Positions 23,801-33,108 of a stretch of DNA of 64,000 nt are shown piece by piece. The notes beneath the pieces were generated by a model. The model had not been told where the DNA came from, made no database searches, and saw nothing but the letters and a program-made list of their open reading frames with translations. The stretch lies in the NCBI GenBank assembly GCA_028826165.1, contig JAPDFW010000146.1, forward strand, positions 43,843 to 107,842. The letters run 5' to 3'. This DNA is from Anaeramoeba ignava (lineage: Eukaryota; Metamonada; Anaeramoebidae). Numbering within the stretch: position 1 is the stretch's first letter; the number at the start of each line of letters is the position of its first letter. A program made the translations under genes and the position numbers.

Positions 23801-26322
23801 ATCCTTTGGATTTGGTGGGAGAATTACATCAATCTCATTTGGTGGTTTTTTAAGAATTTGAAGTTTTTTATTCTTATAATTTGATATTAATGAATTTTGA
23901 GAAATAAAATCTCCATCAAAATCTAAATAATTTTCTTGTTTATCTTCTACAGAAAAATCTAATTCATTTTCATGTTGATTTTGATTTTGAATTTGAATTT
24001 GAATTTGATTTTCGTTTTGATTTTGATTTTGATTTTGATTTTGATTTTGATTTTGATTTATTTGACTTCTTGGCCATTCTCCATCTTCAAAACTTGCAAA
24101 AATTCCATATTCATTTGGTTTTCCTTGATATTTTTCTGCACATGAAATGATAATATCTTGAACTATTAAATCTTCTTTTAATTCAAATGATTCATAAATT
24201 CCATGAGGTAATTTTATCCAAATTAAATTTGTTGGAGGTTTATCATGAATTGGTGTATTTTGATTTTGTATTTCTTGATTAGTTTCATTATTTATTTTTT
24301 TTGGTTCTTCAATAATTGAATTCTATTTATTTTTTTTTTAATTAATTAATTAAATAATAAATATTTTTTCTTTTCTTTTCTTTTTTAATTAATTAGAAAT
24401 TACTTGATAACTTTTCTCAAATAAAGAAAAATTAAAATCATAATCTTCAAGATCATTTTTAATTTCTTCATTAAGTGATAAGAAATATTCATGGAAATCT
24501 TCAATTAAACTATGATCAACTTTAGGAATTTGTGGATGGGTTTGAATGCAATTAATAATTTGACCAAATAAAACTATTGAATTCAATAAAGTATCTTCAG
24601 GAATTTCTTTATTCTTTAATAAAAAGAGAATTAGTTTCAAATCAAAAGTATCTGATAATTCGGTTATTTGTAATTGTGGAGGATCATCATCATTATAATA
24701 AGAAACAAGAATATCAAATAAAAGAATTGGAATAATAATTGGGATAATTATATTTTCAATATTAAGTGTAAGTAAAGCAGGATCAGATTGTGAAGCAAGT
24801 TCAGAAAAGAAAATGGAGTTTTTTGTTAAATTGATTAAAGTTTTTAAAACTGAATGATGATAAATTTTCAAGTCTTTTTCTGTATCTTCAATTTCACTAT
24901 TAAATTTAAATTAAAACATTTTAAATAATTTAACAAAATAATTAAAATATAAAATAATTTTTTTTATACTCATTTGATGATTCTTGAATTATAAATGGTG
25001 ATCTGGGAAGTGTTGATAAAACACTAAATAATAATGCAATTCCTTTGATTCCAATTAATGTTTTAATATCTTTTAAAGTTTCTTGACTAAAAAATGATTC
25101 CATTTTTTGATTCATTCTCATCCAAATCATCACTTTATCACTTGAAATTTCGGATTTTTCAGAAAGAATAGGTGAATCAAATGGATTTTGTTTTCTTGAA
25201 TAAATTTCAACATCAGTTTGTAAAAATTGATTTTCATTTTCATTTTCGTTCCCATTTCCACTTAGAAAATAATTTGGTGAATTAAAACGATTTTGGGATA
25301 AATTGTCTCCAAAACTCGACATAGTTCTATCATTTGGATTAATTTGATTGGGAAATCTTGAGAAAATTGTTCTTGTTTGATATCTTGGACTTAATAAGTA
25401 ATTGGTTTGTGTTTTTTGATTTAAAGAAAGAGTAGAAAATCCATGATCAGTATAATAATTAGCAGAATCATAATCATCATAATCCTCATTATCTTCATCT
25501 TTAGATTCATCTTTATATAATTGAATCATTTTCCATTTCTTTTCCAAACTCATTTCATTAATTTTATCCCTTTTTTTTGGGTCAATTCTATTAAATAAAT
25601 AAAATTTTTTTTTTCAGTTTTTTTTTTAAAATAAAAAATTTTTAAAATTATAAATTACTTTTGTTCATCTAATATTTTAGATAATTCACTTTCAATTTGT
25701 TGTTGTGATAATTCATTTATTGATTGTTGATTAATTCTGTTTGAAGTTTTTAAAGAAAGAGAAGAGCGTTTATGTTTAGGATCAAGAATATTAGATAATT
25801 TGGGTTTATCTTTGTTTTTCTGTTTAATTTTTTGAGGTGTTTTTGGTTTTTGATATTCATCATAAGAAATTTTTCGAGTAAAATCTTCAAGTTTTGGGTT
25901 TTTAATTTCTGTTTCTTGAGGTGATTGAATTTTTAAAAAGTTTTTTCTTCTTTGTTGATAATGTTTTCTATTTGATTTCACTTCAAAATTTTTGCGAATT
26001 TCTAACATAACATTATTTAAATCTTGTTGTTTTAACTGTTTTTAAAGAAAAAAAAATTTTTTTTAATAATTAAATTTATAATTTATAATTTATAATTTAT
26101 AATAAGAAAAAATTTTTAATTTCGAAAATTTAACGATCTAAATTATTGAAAATTCTTTTTTGTTTTTTTTCTCTTATATTTAAATTAATAATTTTTGATC
26201 ATATTTTTGATTTAAAATAAACCTTTTTGTGGTGATATAAAAGAAGAATGATGTAATTTATCATAAGAAATTGAGAAAGAACGTTTAGGTTTTCTTCTTT
26301 GAATTTTAATTTGTTTACTCAT
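20808..26322 (-). CDS. RasGEF with formin-like GBD/FH3 and talin-like N-terminus
   Basis: Exons on the minus strand are 26322-26223, 26001-25659, 25587-24970, 24896-24404, 24322-23480 and 23035-20808, about 1,541 residues. All five introns close in phase. The N-terminus has IDPKKRDKINEMSLEKKW followed by an armadillo-like stretch (GIKGIALLFSVLSTL, HHSVLKTLINLT), resembling the diaphanous GBD/FH3 of formins. Two ubiquitin-like segments follow, reminiscent of talin F0/F1 (NLIWIKLPHGIYESFEL; LNVPKEEYGLLLKL). Next come RasGEF_N (DLFLELLPNI, FNVPAHHPF) and a CDC25 catalytic domain (QISDIELARQICL, DWVSVQIL, FNDVMAFVSGMQNSAVDRL, PYLGVYLTDLTNIEE). CDC25 domains load GTP onto Ras-family proteins. The RasGEF_N to CDC25 linker needs one extra A in an A5 run (plus-strand T5 at 21775-21779). 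The FH3 assignment is by pattern and less certain than the GEF. Confidence 0.82.
23036..23479. repeat. AAATTTTATTTT satellite in RasGEF intron 5
   Basis: A 444-base phase-0 intron (GTAAGA...AATAG) is filled by AAATTTTATTTT and AAATTTTATTAT units. Confidence 0.85.
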
Positions 26323-26731
26323 TTTTTTAATTTAATTTAATTTAATTTAATTTAAAAAAGAATAAAAAAGAGAATAAAAAAAGAGAAAAGGGATTCTTTT
26401 TAGGAACGTTGAATAATTTTAAATTAAAATAATAATAAAGAGAAAAGATCAATATTTAAAAAAAAGAATAAAAAAGAATAAAAAAAAAGAAAAAATGAAA
26501 AAAAAAAATCAATTAAAAAAAAAATAAATAAAAATAAATTATTCTCCTTTTTAATTTAAAAATTTTTTTTCTCCTTTTTAAATTTAATTTTTACTTTATT
26601 TTTTTAATATAAATTTTAATTTTAAATTATAGAAAAATAATAAAAATATATTTTAAATATTTTTTTAAAATGAACTTTAATTAAATTCTTTTTTAAAAAA
26701 ACAATATAAAATAAATAATAAAAAATTTTTT
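26323..26731. other. Intergenic gap upstream of the RasGEF
   Basis: TTAATTTAATTT microrepeat right before the RasGEF ATG, then A tracts with ATGAAAAA (TTTTTCAT on the coding strand) near 26490-26500. No gene is seen. Confidence 0.5.
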
Positions 26732-27037
26732 TTAATCTTCTTTTGATTTTTTAAATGCTTTTAATTCTTCAAATTCCTGAATAAATTTTGATAATAATAT
26801 TTGGAAAGTAATTTTATTGTTTTCATTTTCATTTTCTTTAATAATTGATTGAAGATTTGGAGAAGTATTTAAAATTTTTTGAATTGAATCTTTAATTAAA
26901 TTATTTAATAAAATAACTTCATTAATTAATAGAACTTGTTCATTTTTCTTTTTTTTAAAAGTTTTTCTACAAATTTCTGAAAATTGAAGGAAAGTTTCTT
27001 TTAATTTAATTATTTGGTCTTCATTTATTTTTTCCAT
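26732..27037 (-). CDS. Small hypothetical protein, helical, 101 residues
   Basis: One intact exon with an ATG at 27037. I do not recognise the family. The product is highly charged and predicted helical: KKKK around residue 27, Leu/Ile heptad-like spacing in VLLINEVILLNNLIKDSI and ILLSKFIQEFEELKAF, and a Lys/Glu tail. No membrane segment or signal peptide is evident. It is divergent from the LRR-PP2C gene with only 100 bases between starts. Codon use resembles its neighbours. It could be a subunit of a coiled-coil complex. Confidence 0.55.
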   Translation of the reverse strand: MEKINEDQIIKLKETFLQFSEICRKTFKKKKNEQVLLINEVILLNNLIKDSIQKILNTSPNLQSIIKENENENNKITFQILLSKFIQEFEELKAFKKSKED

Positions 27038-27137
27038 TTATTTTTTAATTATAAAAAAAAAAAATGAAAAATTAAAATTTAAATTTTTATTTTTTTTTAC
27101 AGTTTTTTTTTACAGTTTTCTGTTTTATTATTTTATA
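27038..27137. promoter_or_regulatory. Divergent promoter, 100 bases
   Basis: The gap between the small minus-strand gene and the PP2C start holds ATGAAAAATT and a T-tract with ACAG interruptions. It must serve both genes if both are real. Confidence 0.45.
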
Positions 27138-30100
27138 ATGGGAAATCAACCAAGAAGGATTAAACATTTAGGTACTAAATAATTTTAACCGAAATTAAGA
27201 AAAAAAAAATAATACCCCAATAATAATTATCATAATCTTTTAACTTATTTTTAACATTTTTAATTTGATTTAATTTAATTATTTAATTTGATTTAATTTA
27301 ATTATTTCTTTTAATTTGATTTAATTTAGGTGCTCGAGAATTTTATATATCTTTTAAAAATCAAACACGCCATCTTGTAAATTTAATTATAAATTTAAAT
27401 ATAAATTTAATTATAAATTTAAATATAAATTTAATTATAAATTTAATTATAAATTTAATTATAAATTTAATTATAAATTTAATTATAAATTTAATTATAA
27501 ATTTAATTATAAATATAATTATAAATTTAATTATAAATTTAATTATAAATTTAATTATAAATTTAATTATAAATTTAATTATAATTTTATTATAAATTTA
27601 TAATTATAAATTTAATTATAAATTTCAATTATAAATATAATTATAAATTTAAATATAAATTTAATTATAAATTTAATTATAAATTTAATTATAAATTTAA
27701 TTATAATTTTAATTATAAATTTTAATTATAAATTTAATTATAAATTTAATTATAAATATAAATATAAATTAATAAATTTAATTATAAATATAATTATAAA
27801 ATATAATTATAAATTTAATTATAAATTTAATTATAAATTTAATTATAAATTTAATTATAAATTTAATTATAAATTTAATTATAAATTTAATTATAAATTT
27901 AATTATAAATTTAATTATAAATTTAATTATAAATTTAATTATAAATTTAATTATAAATTTAATTATAAATTTAATTATAAATTTAATTATAAATTTAATT
28001 ATAAATTTAATTATAAATTTAATTATAAATATAATTATAAATATAATTATAAATATTATTATAAATATAATTATAAATTTAATTATAATTTTTTAATGAA
28101 TTTTAATTATAAATATAATTATAAATTTAATTATAAATTTAATTCCAAAAAAAAAGAAAAAACAAAAAAATCATAAAATAGTCTTGAAAAAAATATATGG
28201 AACATGTAAAAAACAGAACCCAGAAAAAACATTATTTGAATTAGTATTAGATGGTGTAACACCAACACCACAAATATTCTCGGCATTTGTTGATTCTCTT
28301 GTCACAAATCCTAACCCGAAAAATATTTCACTAAGAGAATCCAAATTAAACGAGAAATGCATTGAAAACCTTTTTGAAACAATGAAAAATCAACCAACAC
28401 AAGTTCATCAATTAGATCTTTCATTAAATCCAATTTCAGAAGAAACACTGTCGCTAATTGTAAATCAATTAATTTCTTCAGATCAAGAATATTTGCAATT
28501 ATATCACTTAACACTTGATGGAATTGATTTGGATGATGTTTCAATTGGAATCATTTTGGAATTGATCCAAAAATACCCTAAATTAAAAATTCTCGAACTT
28601 CGCAACAATCACTTGTCACATTCCTCAATTGCTCTTATCAGAGAAGCCTCTTCAAACAAACACTTCCTTGACAAAACTAGATCTCGGTTTTGATTCAAGT
28701 GATGATTCCGTTTTGGAATACGAAAAGGCCCAAATAACTCATATTTTGGAAAGAAATAATATCATCAACCAAATCATTCAGCAAATGGTTGATGTTGCTT
28801 GCGAAAGACGATTCAAGAAAAAAATGAGGAATTTCCAAAACAGTTTGAGAAATTTATCACCAAATTTTGCTCAATTTCAAAATGAAGATAATTCAGATAA
28901 AAATTTCCCTCTTTTTGCCGTTTTTCATGAAGTTGTCTCGCCAAAAAAATCAAATTCTCAAAAGGAAAAATCATTTCAATTATCATCGTCAAAATTCAAA
29001 GTGGGATTTGTCGAGACACAAGGAAGACGAACTGAAATGCAAGACTCAACAATGATGATATTTGATTTTATGAAGAAGAAAAAAATGGATCATTTTTGGT
29101 CGAATCAAGATCATGACACTTTTGAATGGAATAACAAGACGTTGAAGAAAATATCCGTTTCAAAACTAAAAAATAAACGGAAAAAGGAAAGCAAAAACAA
29201 GACAAATATAAGCAAAATGGAGAATGATCATGACCAAAAAAGAGCAAGAAAAAGACCTCCTCGTCGAGTCTTTCTTGCAAAAGAAATTTTCATTTCTTCT
29301 CGAAACGCCACAAGTCGGAATCGCTATCCTCTGCATCGAACAGGCTCAGGAAAAGATGTTTTCCAGGTGCAATTGGTTAATTTTGATAACTCAACATCTC
29401 AAGTAGTTGTGGATTCAAATGAGAATGATTTTAATGATTCAACAAATCAAATTAATAATAATAATAATGATAATGATGATAATAATGATAATAATGATAA
29501 TAATGATAATAATGATAATAATGATAATAATGATAATAATCAACAACAAAACATTTTTATTCCAAATAAAAATGAATTTTTTCAAATTGATAATTCTTCT
29601 TTCATAAATCAAAACGAAATCAATACTGAAAAAGATCAAAATGATAATGATATTGATATTGATAATGATAATGATATTAATATTGATAATGATAATAATA
29701 TTGATAATGATAATGATAATGATAATGATATGAATATTAATATCGATAATGATATTAATATTGATAATGATATTGATAATGATATGAATCTAAATATTCA
29801 ATCAATCCAAAAAAATCAAGAAATCAAAAAAACAAAAAAAGAAATACAAAGAATCTCTTTTAGTCACTCAGAATATTACGGTATTTTTGATGGGCACGGA
29901 AGTCGAGAATCCGCAGATTTTGTTTCGAATAATTTGCACCAAATAATTGCCGAAATGCTTGGCAAGAATTTTGCAATTGAAGCAGCAATCACCGAATCTT
30001 TTCTAAAAATTGATGAGCAAATGAAAGAATGGTCACAATATTTTGGAACAACAGCATTAGTCGCAATTTTTCTCGATAATTATTTGTGGATTGCAAATGT

Positions 30101-30506
30101 TGGTGATACTCGCGCAGTTTTATCTGTTAATGGGAAAGCATTCCGATTATCACTTGATCATAAAACAAGTCTGAAAGAAGAAAAAAAAAGAATTGAAAAT
30201 TTAGGAGGAAAAATCAAATATTCTCGCGTTCAAGGAATTCTAAACATCACTCGTGCTCTTGGTGATAGTCAATTTGGAGAAATGGTTTCGTCAGTTCCTT
30301 ATATTTCTTCAGTACAAATCAATTCTTCTTGCCAATTTTTAATTTTGGCTTGTGATGGTCTTTGGGATGTGATTTCTGACCAAAAAGCTGTTGATATTGT
30401 TTCTCAACAAAAAGACCCTCAAATTGCTGCTGAAAAATTAAAAGAATTTGCTTTGAAAAAATATTCTTCTGACAATATTTCAGTTATTGTTATTCGTTTT
30501 GATTAA
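27138..30506 (+). CDS. Leucine-rich repeat–PP2C (PPM) phosphatase
   Basis: Exons 27138-27171, 27330-27376 and 28157-30506 give about 809 residues. The LRR region has VHQLDLSLNPISEE, LYHLTLDGIDLDD, LKILELRNNHLS and TNTSLTKLDLG. The PP2C domain then has GRRTEMQD, YYGIFDGHG, FGTTALVAIF, ANVGDTRAVL, ITRALGDSQFG, LACDGLWDVIS and SSDNISVIVI, so all metal-binding aspartates are present and the enzyme should be an active Mg/Mn Ser/Thr phosphatase. About 260 residues rich in Asn/Asp split motif 1 from DGHG. LRR-PP2C pairing recalls PHLPP and fungal adenylate cyclase, but no PH or cyclase domain is visible. The frame needs one C removed at 28647-28648 (GCCT to GCT), which restores a perfect LRR (REALQTNTSL). 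Confidence 0.85.
27377..28156. repeat. AATTTAATTATA satellite in PP2C intron 2
   Basis: A 780-base intron is filled by AATTTAATTATAAATT units. Donor CTT|GTAAAT; the acceptor AAAAAG at 28156 gives the phase that keeps the reading frame. A TAG further on (28180) would break it. Confidence 0.85.
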
Positions 30507-30617
30507 TTTTTCTTTAAATTTTTCTTTAAATTTTTCTTTAAATTTTTCTTTGAAAATAATTATTAAAATTTTTATTTTTCATTTTTTTCCTTTTTTTATT
30601 CATTTTCCTTAAAAATA

Positions 30618-32530
30618 ATGAATCAACCAATAACAGTTAAAGAAGGAAATATTTATGCAAACTATTATTCAATTTGTGCAAAACAAGGATATGGAGATTG
30701 TTCTTATGAAGAAATAAGACTTGATAATAATAGAAATACAAATGAAGATGAAAATTCAATTCAAAATTCAATTCAAAATCCAAACACAAACAAAACATCT
30801 TTATTTGCAAATCAAAATCAAAATCAAAATACAAATCAAAATCAAAATCAAAATCAAAATCAAAATCAAAATCAAAATCAAAATCAAAATACAAACAAAA
30901 CATCTTTATTTGGAAATCTAAATCCAACTCCAAATCCAAATCAAAATCAAAATCAAAATCAAAATCAAAATCAAAATCAAAATCAAAATCAAAATCAAAA
31001 TCAAAATCAAAATCAAAATCAAAATCAAAATCAAAATCAAAATCAAAATCAAAATCAAAATCAAAATCAAAATCAAAATATAAACAAAACATCTTTATTT
31101 GCAAATCAAAATCAAAATCAAAATCCAAATCTAAACACAAATACAAACAAAACATCTTTATTTGGAAATCTAAATCAAAATCAAAATATAATTCTAAATC
31201 AAAATCAAAATATAAATCTAAATCAAAATACAAACAAAACATCTTTATTTGGAAATCAAAATCAAAATCAAAATCAAAATCAAAATCAAAATCAAAATCA
31301 AAATCAAAATCAAAATCAAAATCAAAATCAAAATCAAAATCAAAATACAAACAAAACATCTTTATTTGAAATCAAAATCAAAATCAAAATCAAAATCAAA
31401 ATCAAAATCAAAATCAAAATCAAAATCAAAATCAAAATCAAAATCAAAATACAAACAAAACATCTTTATTTGGAAATCAAAATCAAAATCAAAATTCAAT
31501 TCAAAATCAAAATCAAAATCAAAATCAAAATCAAAATCAAAATCAAAATCAAAATCAAAATCAAAATCAAAATCAAAATCAAAATACAAACAAAACATCT
31601 TTATTTGGAAATCAAAATTCAATTCAAAATCAAAATCAAAATCAAAATCAAAATCAAAATCAAAATCAAAATCAAAATCAAAATCAAAATACAAACAAAA
31701 CATCTTTATTTGGAAATCAAAATCAAAATCAAAATCAAAATCAAAATCAAAATCAAAATTCAATTCTAAATCAAAATCCAAACACAAATACAAGCAAAAC
31801 ATCTTTATTTGGAAATCAAAATCAAAATCAAAATTCAATTCTAAATCAAAATCAAAATACAAACAAAACATCTTTATTTGCAAATCAAAATCAAAATCAA
31901 AATCAAAATCAAAATCAAAATCTAAACACAAATACAAACAAAACATCTTTATTTGGAAATCAAAATCAAAATCAAAATACAATTCTAAATCAAAATCAAA
32001 ATCAAAATCTAAATCAAAATCAAAATACAAACAAAACATCTTTATTTGGAAATCAAAATCAAAATCAAAATCAAAATCAAAATCAAAATCAAAATCAAAA
32101 TCAAAATCAAAATCAAAATCAAAATCAAAATCAAAATACAAACAAAACATCTTTATTTGGAAATCTAAATCAAAATCAAAATACAATTCTAAATCAAAAT
32201 CCAATAACAGTTAAAGAAGGAAATATTTATACAAACTATTATTCAATTTGTGCAAAACAAGGATATGAAGATTTTTCTTATGAAGAAATAAGACTTGATA
32301 ATAATAGAAATACAAATGAAGATGAAAATTCAAATCAAAATACAAACATAACATCTTTATTTGGAAATCTAAATCTTAATTCAAATCAAAATTCAATTCT
32401 AAATCAAAATCCAATAACAGTTAAAGAAGGAAATATTTATGCAAACTATTATTCAATTTGTGCAAAACAAGGATATGAAGATCGTTCTTATGAAGAAATA
32501 AGACTTGAAAATAATAGAAATACAAATTAA
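30618..32530 (+). CDS. Nup98-like protein with SLFG repeats and three GLEBS-like motifs
   Basis: The N-terminus ITVKEGNIYANYYSICAKQG + YGDCSYEEIRLD resembles the GLEBS motif, the Rae1/Gle2-binding hook of Nup98. A long (Asn-Gln)n domain follows with at least a dozen NKTSLFGN units, an SLFG counterpart of GLFG repeats. Two further GLEBS copies sit at ~32199-32320 and ~32409-32520. It has no autoproteolytic domain and ends right after the third GLEBS. GLFG-type repeats form the permeability barrier of the nuclear pore. A single G is missing at 31368 (TTTGAAATC against TTTGGAAATC in the other units). With it restored the frame is open for 637 residues. The gene is a tandem paralogue of the next gene, to which its N-terminus is nearly identical. 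Confidence 0.7.
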
Positions 32531-33000
32531 AATTTAAAATTAAAATCAAAATTAAAATTAAAATTCAAATTAAAATTAAAATTAAAATTTAAAATTAAAA
32601 TTAAAATTAAAATTAAAATTAAAATTAAAATTAAAATTAAAATTAAAATTAAAATTAAAATTAAAATTAAAATTAAAATTAAAATTAAAATTAAAATTGA
32701 TTTATAAAATTAAAATTAAAATTAAAATTAAAATTAAAATTGATTTATAAAATTAAAATTAAAATTAAAATTAAAATTAAAATTAAAATTAAAATTAAAA
32801 TTGATTTATAAAATTAAAATCAAAATTAAAATTAAAATTAAAATTAAAATTGATTTATAAAATTAAAATTGATTTATAAAATTAAAATTAAAATTAAAAT
32901 TGATTTATAAAATCAAAATTAAAATTAAAATTAAAATTAAAATCGGAAAAAAAAATAAAGAAGAAAAAAAAATAAAAGGAGAAAAAAAAAAAATAAAAAA
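32531..33000. repeat. AAAATT and ATTGATTTATAAAATT intergenic repeats
   Basis: The spacer between the two Nup98-like genes is made of AAAATT hexamers broken by ATTGATTTATAAAATT units. No gene is seen. Confidence 0.85.
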
Positions 33001-33048
33001 AAAAGAGAAAATGATCAAAAAAAAAATATAAAAACAAAAAAAAACATT

Positions 33049-33108
33049 TTTTTTAATTATTTTTTTTCATTTTTTTTTTCATTTTTTTTTTCTTTTTTTT
33101 TAAAAATA
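33049..33108 (+). promoter_or_regulatory. T-tract/CATTTTTT promoter element
   Basis: Two or three TTTTTCATTTTTTT motifs end at TAAAAATAATG, the same arrangement as before the paralogue at 30618. Promoter role is inferred. Confidence 0.5.

Noticed and set aside
27377-28156. CRISPR-like or telomeric repeat array
   Set aside because: No unique spacers, the genome is eukaryotic, and the unit is a simple A/T satellite lying between two in-phase exons.
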